A DNA stretch of 64,000 nucleotides from Gp6-AA40 sp963723495 (GTDB lineage: Bacteria; Acidobacteriota; Vicinamibacteria; Vicinamibacterales; UBA2999): assembly GCA_963723495.1 (NCBI GenBank), contig CAVRQR010000015.1, positions 124,001 through 188,000 of the forward strand. The letters run 5' to 3'. Below the pieces are notes generated by a model. It was not told the origin of the DNA. It did not search any database and was given only the letters and a program-made list of their open reading frames with translations. Position 1 is the stretch's first letter; each line of letters begins with the position of its first letter. Shown here piece by piece: positions 35,507-45,970 of this stretch. The translations under genes were made by a program, and so were the position numbers.

Positions 35507-37135
35507 ATGGTGCGAGGGCTATCGCATTCTCGTGGCGCTCTTCGGTCTGTGCTCGGGCTCCGCGTTTGCCCAGGAGGTCGACGCTCGCGCGGCGTTGCTG
35601 GCTTCGATGAAGGCGATGGGCGCCGACAAACTGAAGACGATCGAGATTGCCGGCGCAGGCTCCTCGTCGCTCATCGGCCAGCAGTACACAGTCGAGGGTA
35701 ACTGGCCGCAGTTCGAGGTGGCCAACTACACCCGCGCGATCGACTTCGACGCGAAGTGGTCGCGTGAAGACTACACGCGACGCCAGGGCAACTTCCCCAC
35801 CTTCGGGCGCGTGCCGATGGCCGAACAGAGCATCACCGCCATCGTCAGCGGATCACACGCGTGGGACATGCGCGACGGGAAGCCCGTCGTCCTGACGCGA
35901 CCCTATCTCGATGGCGTGGCCTTCAATGACCTCCGGCAGCTCGAGCTCGCGATCACGCCGCATGGCTTCCTCAAGGAAGCACTCGCCGCCAAGGATGCGA
36001 AGGCGATCAAGATCCAGTACAACGGCGCCTCGGACTTCGGGCTCTCGCAGCACGGCCGGTGGGTGACCATGGTCGCGTTCACGTTCCTTGGAAAGTACAA
36101 GATCGTTGGCACCATCGACGACCGCAACCTGGTGGAACTGGTAGGCACCTGGTTCCCGAACCCGGTGTACGGCGACATGGACTACGAGATGCGCTATACG
36201 GAGTACAAGGACTTCGACGGGGTGCAGTTCCCCATGCTGCTGCACACGCACCAGGGAGATCCGAGGCTCAACACGGCGCACAACTACTACGAATACCGGG
36301 TCACGAGCGTGAAGCCGAATGCGCCCGTCACGACGATGCCCGTGCCGGACGAGGTGAAGTCGGCCGTGGTGCCGCGCGCCCGCGTGGAGAGCCAGCAACT
36401 GGCAACCGGTGTCTGGCTACTGGGAGGCGGCACGCATAACAGCCTGCTCGTGGAGTTCAAGGATTACGTTGCCGTCGTCGACGCGCCGAACAACGAGGAG
36501 CGCTCGCTGGCGGTGATTGCCGAGGCCGCGCGCCTCGCTCCCGGGAAGCCGGTTCAGTACGTGATCAACACGCATCATCACTTCGACCACGCCGGTGGGC
36601 TGCGGACCTATCTCTCTCAAGGCACCACCATCGTCACGCACGAATCGAACAAGCAGTACTACCTCGACATCATGTTCTACCCCGCGCCACGGACGCTGCA
36701 GCCAGACCGGTTTGCACTCTTCAATCCGATGTACTGGATCAGCCGGAGGCCACCGCCGATTGAAACCGTCGAGGGCGAGCCGCGCAGCACGGCGAAGTAT
36801 GTCGTCACCGACGGTGAGCGCATCCTCGAGATCGTCAAAGTAGAGGACGTGGCGTACCAGTTGGGAGATCGCTCGTATACGCAGGGCAACCACAGCCAGG
36901 ACATGCTGATTGCGTTCCTGCCGAAGGAGAAGATCCTGTTCAACGCGGATCTCTACTCACCTCCGGCAGCGGGAGCTACACCTCCCAAGCCCACGCCGAG
37001 TATGCGGACGCTGGACCAGAACATCCGCAGGCTGAAGTTCGATGTGATGCAGCACGCGCCGGCGCATGGACGCGTGGGGACGCATGAAGAGTTCATGCGT
37101 TTGGTGACGGCCGACGGCGACCGCGAGCGAACTAG
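35507..37135 (+). CDS. Secreted metallo-beta-lactamase-fold hydrolase with large N-terminal domain (frame broken at signal peptide)
   Basis: ATG 35507 opens MVRG and, if one extra G in GGG (35515-35517) is discounted, runs on as the signal peptide YRILVALFGLCSGSAFAQ. An N-terminal domain of about 290 residues (ALLASMKAMGADKLKTIEIA, NYTRAIDFDAKWSREDYTRR) precedes the MBL domain with the zinc motif NTHHHFDHAGGL. Later elements are YTQGNHSQDMLIAFLPKEKI and MQHAPAHGRVGTHEEFM. The expected site is the periplasm; substrate unknown. The stop is uncertain because the frame runs on past the likely end, and TAG at 37133 is my best choice. Confidence 0.78.
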
Positions 37136-37136
37136 A

Positions 37137-37196
37137 GGCTCGCCGCAGCCGCCCGCTGGTTCACAGCGTAGGCTTTGCCCGCTTCGCGGGCGAGCC
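37137..37196. terminator. Nested stem-loop between hydrolase and YcaQ-like genes
   Basis: GGCTCGCC (37137-37144) pairs with GGCGAGCC (37189-37196), and inside it GCCCGC-TTC-GCGGGC (37177-37191) forms a perfect hairpin. The two stems share bases, so they are alternative or stacked. There is no T-run. It may be a terminator or a structured leader for the next gene. Confidence 0.42.
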
Positions 37197-37254
37197 GTCT
37201 TGACCGGAGATTTGACCCAGTCAGCACGAGCGGTCGCGGCTGAGGCACCGGGGC

Positions 37255-38345
37255 GTGACACCTCGACGACCTCAGGCGCGCCGCCGTCGCTCGCAGCCTC
37301 TTCCAGCCGACCACGCTGCAGCGTGCGCTGGACATCCTGGGCTTCGTGCAGGCGGATCCGATCCGCGCACCAGCACGAGCCCAGGATCTCACGCTGCGCC
37401 ACCGCGTCACCGGCTACCGTGCCGGCGATCTCGAGCGCCACTACTCCGACCTCGACGTTCACGAGGACTTCTTCGTCAACTATGGCTTCGTGACGAGCGC
37501 TCTGCAGGGTCTGATGCACCCGCGCGGCGGGCCGGCGCCCTGGACCGCCGCACGCGGACGCCAGGTGCGGACGCTGCTCGAGTTCGTACGCGCGCGGGCC
37601 GCGGTCCATCCGCGGGAGGTGGACGCACATTTCTCACACGGGACAGTCACCAACTACTGGGGCGGTTCATCCAATGCGACGACCCATCTGCTCGACGCGA
37701 TGCACTACCGCGGTCTCTTGCGAGTGGTCCGTCGTGAGGCTGGCATTCGCATTTACGCCGCACACGAACACCCTCCGGTCGCCCGTGACGCGGTGGCCCG
37801 CCGCGCACATCTTGACGCGCTCGTCGATGTCGTCGTCTCGAAGTACGCGCCCCTCCCGTCGGCCAGCCTGTCCACTCTCGTCCGACGCCTGCGCTACGCG
37901 GCTCCGCAGTGGACGGGTCAGCTGAGCACTGCACTGCAGCGGGCGAAGCGCCGGCTGGCGCACACACGCATCGAAGGTGTGGACTGGTACTGGCCGGCAA
38001 CCAACGACTCGGTCGCGCCCGAGACGGGCGATGTGGTCCGTCTGCTGGCGCCGTTCGATCCTGTCGTCTGGGATCGCCGGAGGTTCGAGATCCTGTGGGG
38101 CTGGGCGTATCGCTTCGAGGCGTACACGCCCGTGCCGCGGCGCAAGCTCGGGTACTATGCGCTGCCGCTGCTCTGGCGCGATCGTGTCATCGGCTGGGCG
38201 AATGTGTCGGTGACGTCCGGCCGCCTGCAGGCGAGGTTCGGTTATGTCGCGTCCCGTCCGCGTGGTCCGGTCTTCCGGACACGCGCTCGAGCAGGAACTG
38301 GATCGTCTCCGCCTGTTTCTCGGATTGCCGTCACAGTTGACCTGA
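37255..38345 (+). CDS. YcaQ-like winged-helix DNA glycosylase family protein (HTH_42; frame broken)
   Basis: A protein of about 360 residues of the crosslink-repair glycosylase YcaQ/AlkZ family. LDDLRRAAVARSLFQPTTLQ and RALDILGFVQADPI form the N-terminal winged helix. Further marks are YRAGDLERHYSDLDVHEDFF, FSHGTVTNYWGGSSNATTHL and the C-terminal LLAPFDPVVWDRRRFEILWG and RKLGYYALPLLWRDRVIGW. The start is probably GTG 37255 with one base missing before LDDL. A break near 38275 moves the end to ALEQELDRLRLFLGLPSQ, stopping at TGA 38343-38345. YcaQ excises interstrand-crosslinked bases; whether this homologue does is inference. Confidence 0.78.
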
Positions 38346-38389
38346 TGTACTCTGCGCCGCAGATCCGGCTCAGTCGAATGGAGAACGTC

Positions 38390-39299
38390 ATGAACGCTGC
38401 CCGACTCATCTTCGCTGTTGGTCTCCTCGTCGCCTCGACGACGATCGCGTACGCGCAAGGTGGACAGGATTTCAGCAAGGTCGAGATCAAGGCCACCAAG
38501 GTGACCGACAAGTTCTACACGCTCGAGGGTCAGGGTGGGACCATCGGCGTCCTGATCGGGCCAGACGGCGTCTTCATGGTCGACACCCAGTTCGCCCCGC
38601 TCAGCGACAAGATCGCGGCCGCCATCAAGCAACTCACGCCGCAGCCGATCAAGTTCGTCGTGAATACGCACCTGCATGGCGATCACTCGGGTGGCGATGT
38701 GAATTTCGCGAAGATGGGGGCGACCATCATCGCGCGTGAAGAACTGCGTTTCCGTCTGGCACACCCGAACCCGCAGGCCAACGGCCAGCCTGGCGTGCCG
38801 ATGGACGGCCGTCGGGTTGCCGAAGCAGACCTACCGCGAAAAGCTGACGCTTCACATGAACGGTGAGGAAGTGCAGCTCATCGCGATCCCGCGGGCACAC
38901 ACCGACGGTGACACGATGATCTACTTCCCGGGACTCGACATCATCATGACCGGCGACTTCTATCGGGCGATCCAGTACCCGAACGTGGACCGGGCCAACG
39001 GCGGATCCTTGCAGGGCTTGATCGATGGGTTGGGCACGGTGATCGGACATGCCGGGCCGAACACGAAGATCATCCCGGGCCATGGACCGACGGTCGATCG
39101 CGCGGCGGTCACGGCCCACCGCGACATCGCAATCGCTGTTCGCGATCGCGTCGCGGCGCAGCTGGCGCAGGGCAAGAGCGAGGACGAAGTGGTTGCAGCC
39201 AAGGTGACGGCGGACCTGGATGCCAAGATTCAGCAGGCAGGTACCACCGGCGAGCGCTTCGTGCGTCAGGCGTACGCCGACTTGAAGGCGACGCGGTAG
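38390..39299 (+). CDS. Secreted metallo-beta-lactamase-fold hydrolase (frame broken)
   Basis: A protein of about 303 residues. ATG 38390 follows GGAG at 6-base spacing and opens a signal peptide (ARLIFAVGLLVASTTIAYAQ). The zinc motif is NTHLHGDHSGGDVNF. After about 38815 one extra G moves the frame from GQPGVPMDG to VGLPKQTYREKLTLHM. The rest contains IPRAHTDGDTMIYFPG, MTGDFYRAIQYPNVD and IIPGHGPTVDRAA, completing the metal site. Sequence pattern is that of subclass B3-like/glyoxalase II-like periplasmic hydrolases; substrate unknown. This is the second such enzyme within 3 kb. Confidence 0.83.
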
Positions 39300-39320
39300 G
39301 AGAGGTCAGACCCCGTTACG

Positions 39321-39656
39321 CTATTGCGCGGCCGTGATGGAGTCCACGTGGATCGTCTTGGTCTTCGCGTCCAGGGTCCCGACGACCGACACCTTCTGGG
39401 CCGCGAACTTTTCGGGTGTCTGCTGGTCGCTGAGCGTGTAGGCGTTCTTGCCGTCGAACAGCACGTACATCGCGTCGTGCGAGATGATGCAGGCCCTCAC
39501 ACACTCGGCATCGGTCGGCCCCATCCGCATCTGCGCGTGGCTGCCGTTTGCGCAGAAGTGATCGGTGATGACGCCGTTGAAGGTTTGCGTGCCCTGGGCT
39601 GCGGATAGTCCCACAACGGCAAGGAGACCCACGAACAGCTTGCGTATCATGCTCAC
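39321..39656 (-). CDS. Small exported protein of unknown function
   Basis: A protein of 111 residues (109 if the second methionine at 39650 is the start) with a signal peptide (KLFVGLLAVVGLSAAQG). The mature domain contains FNGVITDHFCANGSHAQM, MGPTDAECVRACI and YVLFDGKNAYTLSDQQ, with four cysteines that could bind metal or form disulfides. It ends VGTLDAKTKTIHVDSI, an OB-like strand. Similar small proteins are frequent in Acidobacteria, as I recall them, without known role. It is convergent with the hydrolase gene 21 bases away. Confidence 0.68.
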   Translation of the reverse strand: MSMIRKLFVGLLAVVGLSAAQGTQTFNGVITDHFCANGSHAQMRMGPTDAECVRACIISHDAMYVLFDGKNAYTLSDQQTPEKFAAQKVSVVGTLDAKTKTIHVDSITAAQ

Positions 39657-39691
39657 ACTGTAGTCTCGATAACGCGATGGAGTAAACGGTG

Positions 39692-40493
39692 ATGCGGCAA
39701 CTCGTCTGGATCGCGCCTGGTGATCGCGTGCTCGGCGCTGGCATGGCCGGCTGAGGCACAGGTCAATCCCCTTCCGGTGTTACCGCCCAAGCCATATCCG
39801 CCGGCGCCACGACTGGCCGACGGCACGCCGAACCTCGGGCCGGTCGAGCCCAACAAGGGCTATTGGCATCTGGCGCAGTTCCAGGACTACAAGCAGGTCC
39901 TGCTCCATCCCAAAGAGATTCCCTATCAGCCGTGGGCGAAAGCACTGGCGATGCAACGAAGGGCCGATCTCTCGAAGTGGGATCCACAGGGCTACTGCAT
40001 GCCGCCATCAGGTCCACGCCTGATGACGACACCGTTCCCCATGGAGATCCTCCAACTGCCTGAGCAGAAGCGGATCGTGATGATCTACGAAGGCGGCACG
40101 CACATCTGGCGCGTGATCTATATGGACGGCCGTTCGCATCCGAAAGGCGACGCACTGAACCCGACATGGCTCGGCCATTCCGTCGGACGCTGGGAGGGAG
40201 ACACGCTGGTCGTCGACGTCGTGGGGTTCAACGAAGGGAGCTGGATCGATATGGTCGGCGACCCGCATACCGATCGTCTGCACCTGGTCGAACGATACAC
40301 GCGCAAGGATCTCTACACGTTGCGCTATGAGGCCACCATTGACGATCCCGGCGCCTACACCGAGCCGTGGACGATCGGCTTCGACATCGTCTGGGATCCC
40401 AAGGGCGAGATCCAGGAGTACATCTGCCAGGAGAACAGCCCCTGGATGCGTCGCCTCTTTACCGAGATCCGGGAGAAGGTCGACCGGAAGTAA
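39692..40493 (+). CDS. Exported protein of unknown function (frame broken at signal peptide)
   Basis: A mature domain of about 240 residues with the recurrent motif VGRWEGDTLVVDVVGFNEGS, then DPHTDRLHLVERYTRKD and DDPGAYTEPWTIGFDI. The pattern is common in Acidobacteria and some Proteobacteria secreted proteins with no assigned function, as I recall it. ATG 39692 opens RQLVWIA; one extra C near 39717 then shifts the frame to LVIACSALAWPAEAQ, restoring a normal signal peptide. A GTG at 39720 would give only a truncated leader. Periplasmic location is expected. Confidence 0.68.
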
Positions 40494-40509
40494 GGATTGA
40501 TAGCGTGCG

Positions 40510-40803
40510 ATGGTTTTCACCAAGCGCTTGCGTGAAGGGATCCGGCGTGGCCGGATCAAGTGCAGCGTTCGCGTCTGGACGCGGCCGCACGTCAAGGTCG
40601 GTGGCCGTTATCCGATGGACGAAGGGCACATCGTCGTTGATTCGATCGAATCGATCGAGATGAGCGACATCACGCACGATCTCGCGCGCGAGTCGGGTTT
40701 CGCGGGCGTCGATGACCTTCTACAGATCGCACGTCATGGGCAGGGTGAGAACGTGTACTTGATTCGCTTCCATTACCTGCCGCCAGGCGGTTGGGAGAGG
40801 TAG
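40510..40803 (+). CDS. Small ASCH/PUA-like domain protein
   Basis: A 97-residue basic protein: KRLREGIRRGRIKCSVRVWT at the N-terminus, then PHVKVGGRYPMDEGHIVVDS and the C-terminal YLIRFHYLPPGGW. The KxGxRY-x-x-G-x-I arrangement is that of ASCH-type PUA folds, which bind RNA or modified nucleosides. The assignment is by pattern only. It ends four bases before the heptamer hairpin at 40808. Confidence 0.6.
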   Translation: MVFTKRLREGIRRGRIKCSVRVWTRPHVKVGGRYPMDEGHIVVDSIESIEMSDITHDLARESGFAGVDDLLQIARHGQGENVYLIRFHYLPPGGWER

Positions 40804-40807
40804 CGGT

Positions 40808-40877
40808 CAACTCCCAAACCGCAAGATCCAACTCCCAAGTGCCCATTGGGAGTTTGGGGGTTGGGAGTTGGGAGTTG
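40808..40877. repeat. Heptamer hairpin element, TTGGGAG type
   Basis: The left arm (31 bases, 40808-40838) and right arm (32 bases, 40846-40877) are inverted around seven bases. ACTCCCAA-GTGCCCA-TTGGGAGT is a perfect core stem. The right arm is made of TTGGGAG units. The element fills the 75-base gap between two convergent stop codons, leaving only four bases on one side and one on the other. Confidence 0.85.
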
Positions 40878-40878
40878 T

Positions 40879-42204
<1,326 letters not shown>

Positions 42205-42206
42205 GT

Positions 42207-43501
42207 TCACCTTCTACGACAAATCGATTGGCCTTCATCTCGAACCGCGGCAGCGTGCCGGACTCGACGACATGCACGTTGACACTCAGGCCGAGTGCCT
42301 CTCGCAGGTGATACGCCACTCGCGAGGCTACCGCATTACTGTCCTCGAACTCCGGCGCGACCTCAATCTCCAGGCGCAGCGATCGCATCGAGCCTTGCCG
42401 CGACACGACCGAGCGGAATTCAACGACTTCCGGCAAGCCGCCGCACGACCGATTCGATGCCGACCGGGTACACGTTCACCCCGCGAATGTTGACCATGTC
42501 GTCGGCGCGTCCCAGGATGCCGCCTTCGAGCCGCGCCCACGTGCGGCCGCATGCGACACGGCTCCGAACGCCGGACGACGAGGTCTCCGGTACGGTAACG
42601 GATCACCGGGCTGGCCGTCCGTCCAAGGTTGGTCAGCACCAGTTCCCCGGTCTGCCCATCGCTCACCTCGGGTCCGTCTGTGCGGAGTCGATCACCTCGG
42701 CAATGAACTCCGCCTCGTTGATATGCAGCGAGCCGGGCGCCTCCCAGCACTCGAAGCTCACCGGACCGACTTCGGTCAGGCCGTGGTGATCGATGACGCG
42801 CGCGCCCCAGCTGCGCTCGATCCGCTCGCGCGTCGCCGGAATGCTGCCGCCTGGCTCTCCCGCAACGATCAGCATGCGGACGGTGCCCTCGCTCAGTGGC
42901 CGGCGGCGCTCGTGTTCGGCGATCTCCGCCAGCCTCAGCGCGTAGGTTGGCGTGCAGCACACGACGGTCGCACCGATCGTTTCGATCATCGACAGGCGGA
43001 TCTGGCTCGACATGCCGCCGCCTGGAACGCAGTGCAGTCCGATCTGCGGGCCGGCCTCGAATCCCGCCCAGAAGCCGAGGAACGGACCAAACGAGAACGG
43101 AAAGAACACGCGGTCGCCGGGCTTGACGCGCGCTCCTCGATACACGGCCTTCCAGCACTCGAGCAGCCACTGCCAGCTCTCATTGGTATCGATCCAGCGC
43201 AGCGGGCGTCCGGTCGACGAGGAGGTCTGACAGTAGCGGGTGTAACTGCCGAGCGGCTCGGTCAGCGCCGTACCCCACGGCGGGTTGGCCGCCTGATCGG
43301 CGTTGAGCTCCGCCTTCGTGGTCAGCGGCAGCCTCCTGAAGTCTTCCGGAAGGCGCAGCCTGCCGATGTCGATGCCCGGCGTCGTCGCAGCTTGCGCGTG
43401 TAGAACTGGTTCCGCCCGTTGATCGCCTGCAGCAACTCCGAGAGCCGGCGGCCCTGGCACTCGGCCAGCCGGTCGCGATCCAGTTGCTCGACCTCCAGCA
43501 T
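42207..43501 (-). CDS. Phenylacetate-CoA ligase-like adenylate-forming enzyme (frame broken)
   Basis: A protein of about 430 residues, matching PaaK length. ATG 43501 directly follows the thioesterase stop and gives LEVEQLDRDRLAECQGRRLS. After a break near 43390 it continues RLPEDFRRLPLTTKAELNAD, TSSSTGRPLRWIDTN (the phosphate-binding loop) and VIDHHGLTEVGPVSFECWEA. Breaks near 42670 and 42570 lead through TGELVLTNLGRTASPVIRYR to EGGILGRADDMVNIRGVNVY. Another near 42445 joins the C-terminal domain, EVVEFRSVVSRQGSMRSLRL to SGTLPRFEMKANRFVVE. It should activate an aromatic or other carboxylic acid as acyl-AMP then acyl-CoA. Confidence 0.8.
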
Positions 43502-43927
43502 CTAGGCGTCGGCCTCCGCCGAGACCTCGAAGCGGCCGGCGATCTCAGGCGGCAGCGGCCGCGCCTTCATGACGCCGTCTCGCCCCGCGGCTGACGCACA
43601 CGACGGTGACGGTTCCCGTCGCGATCTTCTCCGTCTCCTTTTGTCAGCGTGCACACGTAGCGCATGCTCTTCTCGCCATGGCGACGATGCGGATACGCGC
43701 GTCGAACTCGTCTTCGAATCGCAGCGGCCGGTGATAGTCGAAGCCCGCGGACACGCGAGGAAATCCGACGTTGGCGCCGCGCGCCGCAATGCTCAGCCCC
43801 GCCTCCGCCAGAGCGCGTGCTCGGCCTCCTCCATGTAGCGGAAGTACACGCTGAAATGGACGATGCCTGCGGAGTCGACTTCGTGGAACGTGACGCGGCG
43901 GTGGAGGGTGTACTCGGAGAGAGGCAT
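43502..43927 (-). CDS. 4-hydroxybenzoyl-CoA thioesterase-like hotdog protein (frame broken)
   Basis: A YbgC/4HBT-type hotdog enzyme of about 141 residues. ATG 43927 overlaps the radical SAM stop in TGATG. FHEVDSAGIVHFSVYFRYME contains the catalytic Asp of the family and the tyrosine-rich helix. Frame changes near 43800 and 43680 lead through GANVGFPRVSAGFDYHRPLR to FEDEFDARIRIVAMARR. The end ARPLPPEIAGRFEVSAEADA, stopping at TAG 43502, is clear; the stretch between 43550 and 43660 is badly scrambled. It likely hydrolyses a thioester in the same pathway as the ligase. Confidence 0.72.
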
Positions 43928-45293
43928 CACGCTAGGTCCGACGGGGCGGCGGTGCGAATCATGTGTACCGATCCCGCGTGCTCGGGCAGGAAGAAGCGCT
44001 TGAGCAGCCCGTCGACGCGCAGCAGCCCTTCGCGTGTCAGGGCGACACGCTGCTCGCTGCGTTCGGCCAGGTATCCGTCGGCCGCGATCGAATCGAGCGG
44101 CTCTCGGAAACGCTGCAGCACGTCGGTGCCGTACTTGTCGCGGAAGTAGCCGGCCGGATGGACCCAAGCTTCAGCTGAAGGATGAACTCGCGAATCAGCC
44201 GTTCCTCGTGCGTCGGGCGATAGGCGCGATTCAGCGGGATCTCGTCGCGCCGGATCGCCGCCGCATACGTCTCCCAGGTATCGAGGTTCTGAACGTGGAC
44301 GCCGTTCATGTGGCCGAAGGAGGCGACGCCGAGCCCGACCATGTCCGCGCCCTGCCAGAGGCGATCGGTGTAGATGAACCGCGTTCGATCAGGATTCTTC
44401 ACCGCCGTGTACGCGCTGCGGACGTGGTAGCCGGCCGGCTTCGAGCGCCTCGAACGCTTCCCTAACCCAGCGCCGCTTCGTCGACCAGTCAGCAACCGGC
44501 TGCGCGAACCGGCCCGTGCCCTTCAGCAGGTTTCCGCTGATGGTCGTGTTGAACGGCAGCTCCATCTGGTAGATGGTCACGCTGTCGGGTTGGAGCTCGA
44601 GAGTGCGGTCGATACAGGCACGCCAGTTTTCGTCGGTCTCGCCGAGCATGCCGGCGATGAGGTCGATGTTGATCTGCGGGAAGGCCAGCGAACGCGCGAA
44701 CGCATAGGCCCGGCCGATCTCCGGCGATCGGTGCGCCCGTCCGTTGAGATCGAGGATCTCGTCGCTGAAGTTCTCGACGCCCAGGCTCAGGCGCGTCACG
44801 CCGATTCCGCGAATCGACGCCAGCTTCGCCTCGGTCAGCGTGCCCGGCTCGCACTCGAAGGTCACTTCCTCAGCCTCGCGCCAGGAGGTCACCGCATTCA
44901 GACGCGAGACCAGCCCCTCGAGCTGTTTCGTCGAGAGGAATGACGGCGTCCCGCCGCCGAAGTACACGAAGTTCAGCGGCCGACCGGCAATCGAAGGAAG
45001 GTTCGCGTACAGCTCCCACTCGTGCGCCAGCACATCGAGGTAGTCGCCGACTTCCTGCGCGTTCTTGTCGGTGTAGACACGGAAGTAGCAGAAGTGACAC
45101 CGCTTCCGGCAGAACGGGATGTGGAGATATAACCCGAGCGGCACACCCGGTGCCGGCGAGGCGCCTCGAGCGCAGGCCGCCCGTCAGACGCGACTGCCGC
45201 CGTGCTCCACGCCGAGAACGGCGGATACGTCGCAACGAAATAGCTGCCGACTTCGGTCGGATCTGCCAGGGCGGACGGGGTGCGATCGACCAC
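43927..45293 (-). CDS. HemN-like radical SAM enzyme (frame broken)
   Basis: A protein of about 455 residues, the usual length for HemN relatives. GTG 45293 gives TVVDRTPSALADPTE and SYFVATYPPFSAWST. After a break near 45150 comes LYLHIPFCRKRCHFCYF with the CxxxCxxC cluster. FVYFGGGTPSFLST, LGVENFSDEILDLNGR and INIDLIAGMLGET are HemN core motifs. Breaks near 44430 and 44150 lead to VGLGVASFGHMNGVHVQN and the HemN C-terminal domain (YFRDKYGTDVLQRFREPLDS, GLLRVDGLLKRFFLPEH). Context argues against haem synthesis and for a class C-type methylase or cyclopropanase acting on the product of this operon. That is inference. Confidence 0.8.
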
Positions 45294-45349
45294 GGTGAAA
45301 CCACTATATACCGCGGTGCACCAGTTGACACGTGCGGGACCCGACTGCA

Positions 45350-45368
45350 ACACTCACGCGGCGAGTGT
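45350..45368. promoter_or_regulatory. Inverted repeat in divergent promoter region
   Basis: ACACTC-ACGCGGC-GAGTGT is a perfect six-base inverted repeat with a seven-base centre, in the 173-base region between the radical SAM operon and the divergent membrane-protein gene. It could be an operator for a dimeric regulator or an RNA hairpin. No cognate regulator is adjacent. Confidence 0.35.
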
Positions 45369-45466
45369 CGTATATTTCGGGCTTCCACAGCACGCGTACT
45401 GATATTGATGATTCACATCCACAGCGGTTGCGGGCAATCCCGCGCAACGCCGGTGCTCCAATCAAC

Positions 45467-45943
45467 ATGACCGAAACGGTGAGGACGAAACGAATGGGCT
45501 GGGTGATCTTCGTCGCAGGGGCCGTCCTGTCCTGGGGCGCGTATGGAGCGCTGCTGCATCTCGGACAAACACAGCTGGGGAATCCGCTGAAGGCGCTGCT
45601 CTGCGTCGGCGCGGCCTATTTCCTGATCGGCGTGCTGCTCCCGGTCGTCGCCTTGAGCTCGCAAGGCCAGCTGTCCGACTTTCGGAACCCAGGGGCTGAT
45701 CAACGCGACGGTCGCGGGGCGCTCGGCGCAGCCGGCGCGGCCTGCATCATCTGGGCGTTCAGGACGGGCGGCCTTCCGGTCTACGTCATGCCCCTCGTCT
45801 TCGGCGGCGCGCCCATCGTGAACGTCGTCGTCTCGATGGTGATCCATCCGCCGAAGACCGCGCTCAACCCGATGCTGTTCGTCGGCTTCCTGCTCGCCTC
45901 GATCGGCGCAGGGATGGTGTTGTATTTCCGTCCGACGGCATGA
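45467..45943 (+). CDS. Small multi-span membrane protein
   Basis: A 158-residue integral membrane protein with four to five hydrophobic segments: GWVIFVAGAVLSWGAYGALL, LLCVGAAYFLIGVLLPVVAL, LGAAGAACIIWAF, VMPLVFGGAPIVNVVVSMVI and LFVGFLLASIGAGMVLYF. The soluble-looking patch FRNPGADQRDGRG is probably an artefact of two compensating one-base shifts: the alternative frame reads QGLINATVAG, which fits a membrane helix. EamA-like half-size proteins are the nearest comparison. Divergent from the radical SAM operon, it may export or handle its product. Confidence 0.65.
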   Translation: MTETVRTKRMGWVIFVAGAVLSWGAYGALLHLGQTQLGNPLKALLCVGAAYFLIGVLLPVVALSSQGQLSDFRNPGADQRDGRGALGAAGAACIIWAFRTGGLPVYVMPLVFGGAPIVNVVVSMVIHPPKTALNPMLFVGFLLASIGAGMVLYFRPTA

Positions 45944-45948
45944 ACCAT

Positions 45949-45968
45949 GGCGGGTCAGGCGACCCGCC
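45949..45968. terminator. GC stem-loop between convergent genes
   Basis: GGCGGGT-CAGGCG-ACCCGCC is a perfect seven-base-pair stem with a six-base loop filling the 27-base gap between the membrane-protein stop and the propeller stop. There is no T-tract. A shared bidirectional terminator is likely. Confidence 0.5.
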
Positions 45969-45970
45969 TG

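Noticed and set aside
37177..37191. A possible Rho-independent terminator or CRISPR-like palindrome
   Set aside because: A hairpin is real but has no T-tract and no repeated copies with spacers; only a weak terminator call was kept.
42207..45293. True pseudogene operon
   Set aside because: All catalytic motifs survive and the breaks are single-base and numerous across unrelated genes, which points to sequence error.
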